A DNA stretch of 64,000 nt. Origin: Diplosphaera chodatii. Taxonomy: Eukaryota > Chlorophyta > Trebouxiophyceae > Prasiolales > Stichococcaceae. The stretch spans positions 1,860,001-1,924,000 of the forward strand of contig JAALGY010000053.1 of the NCBI GenBank assembly GCA_032358165.1, written 5' to 3'. Below the pieces are notes generated by a model. That model was given only the letters and a program-made list of their open reading frames with translations, did no database searches and was not told the DNA's origin. Every line of letters starts with the position of its first letter. The stretch's first letter is position 1. This document shows, one piece after another, positions 23,973 to 36,095 of the stretch. Position numbers and translations under genes: made by a program.

Positions 23973-26520
23973 TCAATAGCCATACTGCTCTAGCAACATG
24001 TCGTCCTTCCGCCACTTCGGTGCCACCTTGACTGAGATATCGAGGAACACCTCCCGGCCTGCACCCGAATGACGACATCCTGTTGCTCCAAAGCAGAATA
24101 TATGTCCACCCACCACTCCTGGTGCACAGGTGGTACATACATATACACATGCTCGATACAAGCGGCTGGCAACTTGGAACAGCACGCACCAAGGAACTCC
24201 TCGATGGCGCGCCGGGAGTCGGTGGCCAGCCGCTTGAGCTGCGACCCCTGCTTGCCCAGCAGGATGGGCCGCTGTGAGTCCTGCTCTACCAACACGTTGA
24301 CCTGCAACAAGACGCAGGCCCCCCATAATACGTCAAGTCAGCATACAACATGCTTTTATAGATGGCACATCTGTCAATGGATGGGCATGGCCTGTTGGGC
24401 AGTGACCAGCAGCAACCTGGATGTAATCCTTGCCCTTGCCACTTGAGCGCTCTTTGAATTCTGTGACCTGGACCTGTAGTCATAGAATCAGTATTTTTGT
24501 CACGAAGCATACAGTGCAGTACGACCTCCATAGGCAAGGTGGTGATCACCAATCAGAAGGTGTCCAATTGTTCACGCACGCCCGCATCTAGCTTGCATAG
24601 GTTGGAAGCTGTAAGTGACAAAAACCCCACCGCTGTGCTGTAGGGGATCTCCTGGCGGTATTGCAGAAAGATCTTTTCCCGGATGATCTCTGCTACGAAG
24701 AAGCGCTCACTCTGCTCAGAAATGCTGTCCTGCATTTGCACTGATGGGTGTGTTACAATGGCCTGCTGCTTGGAAGGGCCGAACGTCTTCTTTGCATGCA
24801 CGCAAACAACGGATCTGCCAGTCCATTGCTGCGGTGAGCGAGGCACGTCAGTGCAATAGTGTGCCATGTGTTGAACATGCATTGCTCCACATGCCTTAGG
24901 ATACAAAGTGGGTCCCAGCGGCAATTGCTTGACAGCCCATTGCCTGACGCCCTCGACGCCGCTGTTGTCCAGCGCTGCTGTTGGCAGGATAGCTGCCGCA
25001 CCGGTATTTGCCTGCAGCCAGTCTGTCGCCTGCTGCAGCTGTGCTGGTGACAGAAGGTCCACCTTGTTCAACACCTGCCGCAGAAAACAATGCTGTTCAC
25101 ATCACTTGCCAGCTCCAGTTGATGCTCGTCCACACGCCAACACGTGCACAGGCTCCGGACTCGGGGAAAGCCAAGGCAATGGACCCGCACGCAACCTTTG
25201 CCATCAGGACATGTCGGTGTTGCATGTGCTGCATGCATAAGGCGATCACATGTGGGTGCAGCCTGACGTCCTGGCGGTGCAGGACGCTCAAGTAGTCGAA
25301 CCAAACACGGCAGCTGTTGCGCGCTGGGCTCACCAGCGCTGCAGGGGGACCAGTCCAGCCGGGCGCCATGCCGGGCATCTCCAGCACCTCTGCCAGATTG
25401 CTGGTCGCGTCCACGATGACCAGCAGCACATCCGCCTGCTGCACCGCCGTGTTGACGTTGTGCATCATCTTCTGGTCTAGTGACGTCCGCACAGTCTGCA
25501 GGGCAGGGTGCAATGTGTTGGTTCATGCACAAGGATGTGCAGTCAGATGGACGTCGGCAACCGTGAAGTGGGGTGTGTACAGTGGCCTGAACTGGTTTAC
25601 GAGTCGGGGAACATTGGATGTTGATATTGGCATAGCGTTGTGGAGCTGACCTTAATGACCCCCGGGGTGTCTAGTAGGATGAGCTGGTAGCCGGCGTCTG
25701 AGACGATGCCCAGAATGCGGTGCCGTGTTGTCTGTGCCTTCTGCGTGACTGCTGAGAGCTTCTGCCCCAAGAGCGCATTGAGCAGTGTGCTCTTCCCGGC
25801 ATTTGGCCGCCCCACCAGCGCGGCATACCCTGCACCATGACGAGGGGCGTTCAGCTGGAGCTGACCTATCAGCAAACATGGCAGCACAGCAAGCACGATC
25901 CTTGCAGGGCCACTAGGCAACGTAGCAACAGCATGTGATCCATCGGTGCAACCACCTGTGACATGCTCGGGACCGTCCTGCGCCAGCACATCGTTGGTCA
26001 GCACGTCCTGCCGAAATGTGGCTTCCTGTGCGGCCAGCTCCTCCTCTCCCAGCGTCACAAAGGTGTCGGTGCCCCAATCCTCATCATCCTCCTCCTCCTC
26101 CTCCTCTTCATCCTCCTCCTCTTCGTCCTCTTCCTGCTGTTTGTCTGCATCCCCCTGTTCACCTTCGTTCTCAACTGTGTCATCTAGCTCCGCTGCCATG
26201 CTGTCACCCTCTGCCACATGACTCTGCTCCGCCGCTGCATGCTCCGCTGCCTGCATGCTGACACTGGCACCCGCCCGACATCTGTTAGCTAGTGCTGCTG
26301 ACCTGCCGTAATCGTACCGCACTGCTGGTGAGCTGTTGCAGCGGTACCTGATGCATGCTGCGGCGGCTGGCTGGGAGGCGGTGTCCCGAAGTAGGCTAAC
26401 CTGGTGATGTGCATGTGCTGCTATGCATCGCAAGCTATACATCTGACGTGTCTGCGCACTTGACCTCGCACTGCCTTGCAGCAGCTGCCGCTGCGGCATG
26501 ACGATGGGCGGCGCAACCAT
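23973..26520 (-). CDS. Era-type GTPase with KH domain, probably chloroplast
   Basis: Exons from 5': 26520-25956, 25829-25651, 25495-25334, 25074-24895, 24729-24631, 24473-24417, 24301-24190, 24058-23973; 479 residues. The first ~90 residues resemble a plastid transit peptide. An acidic run (mostly E and D) precedes the G domain. G1 is GRPNAGKS, G3 is DTPG, G4 is [13 protein letters not shown] lies in switch [14 protein letters not shown] marks the Era/KH junction, and the KH domain carries [13 protein letters not shown] and ends [14 protein letters not shown]. Era binds 16S rRNA of the small subunit and assists its maturation; plant homologues act in plastids or mitochondria. Start choice: ATGs at 26557, 26518 and 26497 are in frame; 26518-26520 is given. 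The intron 24894-24730 starts with GC instead of GT. Confidence 0.88.
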
Positions 26521-27028
26521 CGAACACCCGGGGTGCCAGCTGCCAAAGGGAACTTGCAAACGCTGCGGCTTTGGTCAGGGGAGCAGCCAGCAGATTGAAG
26601 GCCAGCAGATGGCGCAAGCGAGGTCTGTGCGGTCCTGCCCCAAGCTGCATGCTGCCTTGGAACCTTTTCTTGGAATGTGCTGACGCCACAAGATGCGTCA
26701 GCAAGAATGCACCTTGCCGTTTGGGCGAGTGCTTTCTCACTTCATGTCACTTCATGCCTGAGCCGTGCTACATCAGTATAGGTCAGGCGTCGCCGTTGGG
26801 TGCACAGCGTGTAGCGTGACCGCTTGTTTGCATGTCTGTCCAAATCGCATGTAGTCACCGGTTGAACTCGCGCTGCCTGGGAACGGGAGTACAGGTCCAT
26901 GCATACCAAACCTGAAGCGTACCTGGTGCTGTCAATCTGCTACATACCAGCAGCTGCCCTCAGACACCGAAACAACAGCATTTCCTGAGCGTCGCCGGAC
27001 AGCACTGCTCCCAAGAGAGCGCAGAAAC
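26521..27028. other. Divergent promoter region between Era (-) and the TMEM50-like gene (+)
   Basis: About 500 bases with no supported exon. An upstream 5' extension of the Era frame (ATG at 26557-26559) falls in it. Confidence 0.4.
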
Positions 27029-28017
27029 ATGGGCAACTGGGTCCAAGCCTGGATCAGGGGAGACGTGGACTGGGATGGCATGCGAGACAGCTTCTCCGCG
27101 TGGGCACCAATATTTGCTGGCGCAACCTTTGGAGCGGGTGAGTGCTGTCCCTGCATGTGCGGGCGCCGCCATGATCGAGTGGCCTAGCGTCCAAAGGCAC
27201 CCTCGTCTTGTCCAAGGCGGATGTGTGCCTGATGCAGCGTGAGCACCACTCTGCTGTGCTCGGGCTTGAAGTTATGTGCGCTATGCTCTGCGCGTGCAGG
27301 GTGGTGGTGCTTTGTCGACGCCCTGGTGGTCACCAAGGCGGTGCAGCACGAGGGCGTCCCCTTCACATACTGGCTGCCGGGCCTTGTGGCCACGATCGCG
27401 CTGGTGCGCAACTTTGAACAGCAAGTCGCGCATGCCACAAACCATCTACAGCAGCACGGGGAGTACCCCGCCAGCTGTGCTGGTGTCAAGGTGCTGCCTG
27501 ACTGGGTCGTGTCGATGCAGGTGCTCATGAACATGGTGCCGCGTGACAGCCTGGGGTCATCTCAGTACTACGGCGACGAGGACAGCGATGTGAGGCACAA
27601 TGCCAGTCGAATGAGCTGGCACCAGTGATGAGGCGCAGTGCTCTGAGTGCCTGCTTACAGTACTCTACATCTGACCAAGCATGTGGTTGTCACAGACGAA
27701 GGCGCGCTGCTGGCTCTTCCTGAGCTACATGATCAGCTTTGCCGCTGTCGCGGGTGCTGGTGCAGTATTCGTGTCATCAATACAGCATCACGCGCATGTG
27801 GAGTTGGGAGTGGTGCGAGACTGAGCATTGATTGCGCCTCCAACTGTCTCTGTGCAACATGCAAGCGAATCACCATTATGATGGGCGTCCTTTGGTCTGA
27901 AAGTGTTTGTGTCCCCAACCGCAGGGCTGTCTACTCCAAAGCGGCTTCATTCTTGCAAGCGCCCTGTTGCTATGGGCCTTCAGAAGTGGTGACTCCACAG
28001 ATTACATGATTTACTGA
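27029..28017 (+). CDS. TMEM50-like four-helix membrane protein
   Basis: Exons: 27029-27137, 27300-27403, 27521-27589, 27696-27770, 27925-28017; 149 residues, close to the ~158 of animal TMEM50A/B. The start WIRGDVDWDGMRDSFSAWAPI matches the family pattern of a short cytosolic start followed by a first helix. Helix 1 runs into WWCFVDALVV. Helix 2 is LPGLVATIALVLMNMVP. Helix 3 follows the conserved KARCWLFLSYMISFAAVAGAG (TM50 has ARIWLFVGF here). Helix 4 is GFILASALLLWAF, and the end is STDYMIY. TMEM50 proteins sit in the ER and endolysosomal membranes; a link to cornichon-type cargo sorting is known in yeast and animals. The stretch between helices 3 and 4 is shorter than in animals, so a small exon could be missing between 27770 and 27925. 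Confidence 0.8.
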
Positions 28018-28418
28018 TTGACGGCATCATCTCAGCAGATGATGATTTGCGTCGTTTGGCCGCATGCATATCAGACGCCCCAGCTGTCGGTGGCAGATGC
28101 ACAGCACCCATGCCTGCTGCACAAATTTGCGGCCATGTGTGTGGTGTGCTGCCCATCAGCGACATGGCAGAGAGACCTCAACACCGATGGGTATCTTCGT
28201 TCGATTGGAGTGGTCGTCATCACAGACCATGACCCCCTGCTGAGGAGACACTGAGAATAATTCGGATGCAGAATTTGGCTGATTCCTTGCTTGAACTAGT
28301 TACAGGGCGCCAGCATGCCAACCTTGCCATGCATCCCGAAACCCTTGCAAGCAGAAACTAGCATCCTTATGCTGGACCCTGCAAATACTCAGTTTCACTG
28401 TTACGGTACTTTTGGATC
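28018..28418. other. Intergenic between convergent TMEM50-like and SRP72 genes
   Basis: No coding exon seen. A minus-strand TGTAA at 28300-28304 probably belongs to SRP72. Confidence 0.4.
28300..28304 (-). promoter_or_regulatory. Candidate TGTAA poly(A) signal of SRP72
   Basis: The minus strand reads TGTAA 115 bases past the SRP72 stop at 28419. Confidence 0.45.
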
Positions 28419-31400
28419 TCAGCGGCGGCCCTTGCGGCGTCCACCGCCAGCAGATTTCGCCGCTGCTTTGCCCGGCGGCGCCGGCTGCGATGGCCCCGCC
28501 TCCGGCGCGGCCCGCTTCGAGGCGTCCAGCGACTCGTCCACCCGGCCCTGCCCCTGGCTGCCCTTGACTGCCTCCTGCTGCAGGACATCCAACTCTCATC
28601 GTGGAAGCTCGAGTGAGATGCAGTGCTTTGCGCAAGTCAGGCTCTTGCAAGGTCCAAACGGTTGCATCATGGTCAGCAGATGGCCCTGGCAGGCATACTT
28701 ATGCCTTGAACGAAATGCTTGAGCAAGGGCACTGACGAGCGCACCCAACGCAGGTGGAGCACATTGCTGCTAGTGGGCGCACAATGTGCATGCAAAGGGT
28801 TTGCCTTCTGGAGTCAGCGATTGCGGGCTGACCTACCAAACCCGGCTCTGGCATTCGAGCGATCAGGGTGCACTGCATGACTCAGAACGGACACTGCGCA
28901 CCTTGGTGCGGCGCGACTTGCGAGGCTTTTTGAAGTCGGAGCGTTGCCACTTGGCCAGCCAGCGCTCAGGGTCAGGTGGCGGTCCCGGGTTGGCCGGGTC
29001 GAAGCCCGCAGGATACCGCGGCTTGCGCTTCTTGCTCTTCCGCTTGCCCTTCTTTGCTGCGACGTCAGCCGCTGCACCTGCATTCAAGCAGTGTCATTGA
29101 CCTCTCCTGAAGCCAGTGGCTTGTGCTTGACGTACGGGGTGTCATGTTCCCTTTGGGGGCCTGTTTGCACCTGACCCCAGGCTCAGGGGCACAACCTTTT
29201 GCCACTCGACAGTTGAGCATTCCATACTGTCGCCATAAGCTGCACGGTCTGTCAGCTGCAACACACTTGCTATCATACTGTGAGAGGTTGGCAGCCGTGT
29301 CTGCAGTCGCATGCATGGAAACGACCACTGCACTCACCGTCTTCTGCTGTTGCAGGCGCGGATGCGCCCTCTGCACGCGGGATGTCCTCACGCTGCCACC
29401 GCACCCCTGAACTGGCTGCCGAGTTCTCCAGCTTGCTGACTGCTGCTGCATCCATGTTGGGCAGAGCAGGCAGTCCGGATGCAAGGTCCTGCGCCCAACA
29501 CCAGCATCTGAAAGTGGCAACTTCCCCTGGGTCCCCTCAGACTTTGGATATTGCCAGGCTGAAAGTTTTAGAACGACCACCACAGCAGATGCCTACGCTG
29601 CAAGCGCACCTCCACGCCAGCTTCGTGGCGAAGACCGTGGGTGGCTGCAAGTGTGGAAAGGGCATCCGCTTGTAATGCCAGCGAGGCATCTGATGCAGCC
29701 AGCTCGCCATATAGCCTCCGAGATTCTGACACGTCGCCAGCCGCCACGGACGCTTTCATCAGCCTCTGCACTTCCACACACTTTGATCTCTTCACCACAC
29801 CACAGCAGAGCACAACAACTCTGAAACAGCATAGAGCTTTCCATGGGAATGATGTTCTCATGTACAATAGACAGTGGGGGGCATGCTTCTCTCCAAACGA
29901 CGAGTGTCCAGTAGCCGCAGGTGTCGAGCAGCGCGCACCCATAGAAGCCAGTGCTCGGGGTGCTCAGGCCCTGTCTGCGCATCTGCCATGCTGTTGCGCC
30001 ACCATTGCAGCGCCTCTTGCAGAGTCTGCAGCATGCCGGCCTGATCGCCCTGCTGCTCCTGCACCAGCCAGGAGGCAATGTTTGGCTGCCTAATTGGCTG
30101 CAACAGGGAGCGTCTGCATGGCGTGCAGGTGTTGCAGCATCGTGCTGCAGCAATCCCCGGCAACAAGACCTGCAGCAATCCTTAGTCACAACAGCAGTGA
30201 CTGCAACCTCGTTCAGCAAAACGGTTTTGACATGGATGGCACACGCCAGTACAGACACTGCCCTGGTCATGCAGCTGTGCAGCGTAACACAGTTGAGGAG
30301 CACAGACCAACAGCACAGCACTCGACTGCCAATTGAGAATCTCCACAAGATGGGCACCTGCAGACTGGCGATGGTAGCCACGACAGCCGGCTGGTTGCGT
30401 GTTGCCTCATCCGGCAAGCTGGTCAGCAACCCAAGCGCCGCAGTATGGTCCCCGCTCGCAAGCGCCAGCTGCACGCGCATGAAAACCGCCGGCAGGCCCA
30501 GAGCAGCGGCTTCCAACGTGACGGCAGCCTCTGCCAACTGCATATGCAGTCCATCGCCTGCTCCTTTAGTCCTGATCTGGCGCTGTAGACGAACTGGCAC
30601 AGCGGCTGGGGCACCAGACCTCGTCACACTAGGCTGATGCATACGTTGCAAGAGCATGCTGGATCTTCACCCAGACGTTCCACTTCATGAGCATTGCAAT
30701 ACGCTTTGGCATGCCACAAGCAGGAGAGGCAGCAAATAAGCAAATGTATCAGAGCCTCAGCAACCCGCACCTTGCCAGCCTGTGCAAGCAGCGCAGCATG
30801 CAGCAGCTTCAGACGTGGGTAGTCTGGGAAGCGGCTGGCCACTGCTTCGTATGCGTTGCCTGCTGCATCCAGCTTTTGCGCGGCCAGCAGCAGAAGCACG
30901 CGGTTGCCCAGCAGCGCCTGCTTCTGACTGTCCAGTAATCGTGCCTGCAGGCTCAGATCAAAGGTTGAGCGTTGTTCATACTCCAAAGTGCCGAGGCTGC
31001 TTGGGCGGCATTGCATCCGCTTAACGACTGCGACAAGATGTGCTTGGGCGGCCAACAACAGTCTGTCTGTCCCACTGGTCACGCTCATCGGATCATCGCC
31101 AAATCCGTTGCTGCTGGCATGACCTGGCAGGACCACATACTACCAAGGCTGATGTGATGTGCACTGCTTCAGCATCCACTGCTGTCTGTCAACCAGAGCA
31201 GCCAGCACCTCGAGCGCAGCGCTGAGCCGCCCCCCGGCACGCTCGAACAGCCCCTCCAGCCTCTTCAGCGCATCTGCGGCGGCCTTCTTGGACATGACAC
31301 TGACCGCCGAGCCCGTGGCTACCGCATTGTTGTGCACAACCGCTGCTGTCGGCTGGTCAAGCCCCTCCATGGCCTCCAGCTCCTGCAGCAATGACAGCAT

Positions 31401-33093
31401 TTTGAAGCAGTGTTTCTGTCCAAGATATGATCGGCGATCAGAGCAATTCTGGCATGTTGTGCGTGCTCTCGGGCGCAGATCCTCAGCCAGCTAGGCCAGA
31501 ACCTGATATGCAGCGACTGCCTCATCACGGCGGCCAAGTTCTGCATGAGAGTATGCCAGCTGGGCCGTGATTGGAGCCAGCTCCTCTGCCGCCTCGTCAT
31601 CAGGCACATCCTCCTCCAGCAACGCCTCACGGCCTGCGAACAGCAGAAGCAGATGGCACTGCGCTAAGCGCCTTGCAACAGCATGCCGTACCGCATTGAG
31701 TCGCTGATGTGGCAGCCAATGTACAGGACAGGTGCCGTGGTTCCTATGCATGAGCATACATCGTTGCAAGGCCTACTCACAACAGAACAACACCTGCTCG
31801 AAGCGCCAGCTGCAGCTGCTCCTCAGCTTCTGTGAAAGAACCGAGCTGAAGCAGTGCGCATGCCATATTGAACCCAACATCCGAGCTGTCGGATGGGCTG
31901 ATTTGCATCGCCGCTGCAATGTCTGAAACCTGCGAGAGGCAGGTGTTGCCCATTCACGGTCATCTATGAGTTGGCATCAGCACCTCTACCGCACGAGTCT
32001 GTGCTTCCAGATACGCTTGTATGCGCACCTTCTCTGCATGCCCACCGCACACATAGGCTGCAATCACATTGGTCCGCAGCTCCAAAGACTCAACCTGCCA
32101 TTTTCCGGTCAATTGCGTCAGAGACGAGGCCTCGCAGAGTGGTAAGGAGCACACAAGTCATTGCTCGTATTGACCTGTGTTGCTCTGGCATGTGCTTCCT
32201 CTAACGCCTTGGATCCAATGCACGAAGCCTTTGCATGATCTGGAGTGTGCAACCACCTTATGTTTTTGGAAGAGTTCCTGGTACACCGTTATGGCCTGCT
32301 TGTTGTCACCCAATCGGTAGTGCAACTGTGCCTCCAGCTGCAGCCGCGACACCCGCCGATCATCCGACACCTGCGATAAGAAGACGCAACATCTGCAAGA
32401 GGTGCAAGTGCCTCATGCTTCAGCATGGTCTGCAGGGTCCGTCTGCTGCTCTGACTCCAGCACTGCATGCCAATGTCCAGAATGCACAGCCGCAACCCAG
32501 CAAGAGACAACCTGCTGCACTGCAGACAGCGCCTGCTCCAGCTTTCCCAAGCGATAGTAGCAGTACGCCTGTGCAGACAGGGGCGACAGATTCGCAAATC
32601 GCGGTAATCAGCTTCTTACAAAAAGGAGTTATCATGGAGAGCAGGTGGCAATTCAAGTGCTACCTGTCAAGCAATGGTGATGCAGCACCTCTCAGCGTCA
32701 TACCTTGCACAGTTTTGTTGCAGCAAAAGTGTATTGCCTACCTTCTCGAACAGCAGATCATCTGCAATGGCAGCATCAGCGGCAATGGCATCCAGCGCCT
32801 GCTGGAACTCGTCGTACTGTATGAGCACCACCACCCGGCACTTGAGGGCATCCACGTCGCCGGGCGCCAACGCCAAGACTGCAGATGTCACAAGGCACTG
32901 AAGAACGGCTATGACATGAGCTGCAAATGCGTACCGAAAAAAAAAGCATGTCAGCGTCTTGACGCTCACTAGAGTCGATGAGCTTCAGGGACTTCTTTAG
33001 ACTGCCGGTTTGACTCTTCAGTGCCGTATCAAGCTTTGTGAACAGCGACTTCAGCTTGGCATCGGGGTCTGCCGCCTGCTGCTGAGGCGCCAT
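28419..33093 (-). CDS. SRP72: Signal recognition particle subunit SRP72
   Basis: Fifteen exons from 5': 33093-32970, 32878-32742, 32568-32512, 32370-32257, 32094-32029, 31929-31794, 31633-31503, 31382-31209, 30944-30771, 30537-30358, 30058-29939, 29765-29610, 29488-29338, 29077-28902, 28577-28419. Phases agree, giving 684 residues (human SRP72 has 671). TPR-like helices run through most of the protein: ALKCRVVVLIQYDEFQQAL, AYCYYRLGKLEQALSAV, LEAQLHYRLGDNKQAI, GFNMACALLQLGSFTEAE. NRVLLLLAAQKLDAA lies in the conserved second half. The C-terminal RNA-binding signature is KKRKPRYPAGFDPANPGP followed by DPERWLAKWQR. The tail is basic and low-complexity. SRP72 with SRP68 binds the 7S RNA in the particle that brings ribosomes with signal peptides to the ER. 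The 5' borders of the exons at 30537 and 29765 are the least certain. Confidence 0.9.
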
Positions 33094-33905
33094 GATGTTG
33101 CTTGATCAGCCTCAGCCACCAGGTGCGGCTCGCGAGCGCAATCGAGGCCGAGTCGTCAAATGAGATCACATGCTGGGAGGTTGGACTGCCTGTCTTGCAC
33201 GAGAGGTGGATGCTTTCTGCATGAAATGGGATCAATGGTGAATCAACTGCGATATCGCAAGCTTCTCACGGTTGTTGTATTGCTGTTGTCTGCGATCAGA
33301 TTTCCAGCTTTTTATGGCGCACTGATGCTGGGTGACTGTGCCAGGCCGATGAAGCCACGCGAGCTCTTGGGCCAACACAAGGAAGCAGCGTCCAGGTCGC
33401 CAGGGCTGCTGCTTCCTTGCAGCGAGACCGTGCTGATGACATCTGATCAGAGTTGACCAGTTCCCCAAGAAGAACACTGGCTGCAAACACCTTCCTTTGG
33501 GAGGCGCCCAGCGTCGGACTTTCAACTTAAGAGATGCAGTAGTGATTGCAAAGGTTCTCGATGTTTACACCCAACAGAGGATTAAGGTTTCACAGAATTT
33601 GCATAGAGCGGCAACACCCTATGTGTCAAGAAGCAAACTATTGCCATTCTGCCCGGCATCGCAGCATGCCTGCTGGATGCAGGTGCCCACACGCATGGCA
33701 TGCCTGGGTTTGCAGCGTGGCATTGCAAAGCAGCACCTGCATGGACGGTGACTGTCCTGTTGCACATGAGAATGCACACGGGTGGACATACAGCAGAAGC
33801 ACATTTCGACTGGCTTGGTGTGTCAAGGTTCGCACCTGCTGTACCCTGTTGCAGAGGTTCAAGGTGACATGTGGCACCACAATTGTTCCCCGCGTCAATT
33901 CGGGC
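33094..33905. other. Intergenic between the SRP72 start and the Mini-RNase III stop
   Basis: About 800 bases. Several frames are open but none shows a family motif or matching splice sites. It should contain the SRP72 promoter. Confidence 0.4.
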
Positions 33906-34800
33906 TCAGCCCAAACCCAGATGGCACATCAGTGTGTGCAACCGTGACGAGTCTGTTAGGTACATCCACCCTACCTGCAGGAGACATGGACTCGAGAAAC
34001 TCTGCAAGTGAGGCATACGATGCCGGATGCTGCAAGCACGATGTGAAGCCATCCTTGCAAGGCGAGCAGCTGTGGCACTGCCACTCACCAGGCACTCGAG
34101 CGCTGTAGCACGTTTGTAGGTCTGGGCGTGTGAGCCACTCTTGCTGAATCGCGGCGGCACTGTCACCTGACGAAAACCCAAGCCAGTGATCATCTGAATT
34201 CAAAGTGGCCGTGTCTCATGTGGTCAGGTGAAGTCAGGTGAATGACGCTGCCTCACCTTCGCATTGCCGCCCCACCGCAGTATATCCCGCTCCTCATCTG
34301 TTAGGAAGTCCCCAGCGTGCAGGATGCCATAGTATACTTCCTATGACACATCAATGCATCGTTCTAAGCAGTCATTTGCCAAAGTGACCGCCAAATCTAT
34401 GGGCAACCTTGAGGTCGAGTAGACAATTATGTGTGTGCAGCATGTGCTATCTCTTGTGGAGACCTGCTGCTCTGCCCGGACTTGCGCCACCACACGCTCG
34501 TAGTATGCGGTCACCCGCTGCGGAGGCATGAAGCAGTGCCGCCTTGCATACAGCTGCACAGCAGCAGGAGCATCTGCATGTTGGCTCTAGCAGCTTTACT
34601 GGTGTGCTTGCAAGACCTATTAAAGGCGCTCGAGAATTAAAACTATTGTTGGTCTGCAATGGTCGCAAAGCAGGTGAGCGTCCGCACCTCCCAAACCGAA
34701 TCGCCAAGAAATGCGAGGGAGGTGGAGTTCCACGATGTACGGGGAAGGTGCCCACTCAGGTCAGGTGCCGGCGGTAGCACAGAGCTTGCGGCTGCACCTC
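33906..34800 (-). CDS. Mini-RNase III-like endoribonuclease, 5' end unresolved
   Basis: Exons from 5': 34800-34688 (left border tentative), 34553-34464, 34340-34257, 34166-34089, 33974-33906; about 145 residues resolved. Motifs are LAFLGDSVWELYARRHC, PPQRVTAYYERVVAQVRAEQ, ILHAGDFLTDEERDILRWG, YKRATALECLVGWMYLTD. They follow bacterial and plastid Mini-III. The family has an RNase III catalytic domain without a dsRNA-binding domain, and acidic residues in LGDSVWE and in ALECLVG bind the metal ions. Plant RNC3/RNC4 are plastid enzymes that trim 23S rRNA and degrade intron RNAs. The first resolved exon begins in phase 1, so a further 5' exon with the transit peptide must lie upstream. It is adjacent to SRP72 on the same strand. 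Confidence 0.82.
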
Positions 34801-36095
34801 CTGCACATTGAAGAGCACAGCGCATTGTTTGCTCACTCCACGAAGGCACATTTCCTCCAGTGGCTTGACCCATGATGTGTCTCCTGTGCAGGTGGTGTTG
34901 CTCATTATGTCGTGCCACACATGCAGTCATGACAGCGGGGGACCCCGCCACATGTTCGCAGGCGTGGCACTGGGTCATTGTCGCATGACTTGTAGCACCT
35001 CAACGAATAGGGGTTCGCAGCGGTGATATGCTGACATGCTGTGCAATGCAAGGTCCACTCCTGTCCCTTACAACAACAAAACACAGCCCACATCATGTTC
35101 ACCGGCGGGCTGGGCTGTGCCGAAACCGGTGGCGCAGGCGATCAGAAGCCTCCCACCGGCCTGATGAAGCTGCTGTACATTCTCGGAGAACAGGCGTTGG
35201 CGCCTGACATGCTGCGGCTGCCATGTTGACGGCACCGCCAAGCTCAGCAGCTGCCTACATGTTGCATGGGGTGCTCCTTTGCCGCCCAGATTGATCATCC
35301 ACACCAGCTCCAAAGCACAGGATTCTCTAGTGTGTCTGATCAACGCTGGTACAGTAGTGCAGCACAACTGCACTCCTGCTTCAGTGCACGGCGGCGGCCG
35401 CCGTACTTCTCTGGCAAGATTCCACAGTATGCAAATGATCCGTTGCAACTCCCCTGCTCTGCAGTCTGCTGATAGGTGCGACCGACAGGATAACTGAGAA
35501 CTGGCTCAGCGGCTGTCACGCCGCCGGGGCCTTGTGCAGCATGGCTCAGGGGTGTGCGAATTGTCGAGGTTGACTTCGAATTTTGAGTTAAAAGCTGGTT
35601 ACTGTCCTACGCCAATGCGAGTCAATAGCTTGCAGCACCACGGGTCAGTCAACGTTGATAAGCAGGAGCAAGCAACATTCAAACACGAAATCTACCGAGC
35701 CTAATGTGAGGTACGCCGGCACAAGCAGTAGACGAGGGTGCCGGAACTTCCCCAGCAGAATGACGGGTGATTGATTGCTGACGCCCCGCGGGTGCAGAGG
35801 CTTACGTATCGAGCTGTGTGTATGCAGTCTGTCTATCCTGACGGTTTGCACGGTGCGATCGGTGTCCGATGCAAGGGGTACTCCAATGTCATGCAGATGG
35901 TAACAACCATGCCTCAGGTGGGAGCACGTGAGCACTTGGCAGGTACGTTCACCGTGGCACCTCGACCTCAGCTTTGAATTGCATGTGCGGCATATTTGGG
36001 GACCCGCGACAAAACAGACGCTGTAACGCTATCATTGATGGCCGGCAGGACGCGGAAGCGCAAAAGGCCAACGCCATGCAGTTGACCCCGCAGAC
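34801..36095. other. Unresolved stretch: 5' exon(s) of Mini-RNase III and upstream region of the kinase-like gene
   Basis: About 1.3 kb without an exon I can support. At least one minus-strand exon for the Mini-RNase III N-terminus is expected here. Upstream exons of the plus-strand kinase-like gene are also possible. Confidence 0.35.

Noticed and set aside
25946..26221. Plus-strand serine-rich frame (long Ser run)
   Set aside because: It is the antisense shadow of the GAG/GAA-rich acidic stretch in the Era gene.
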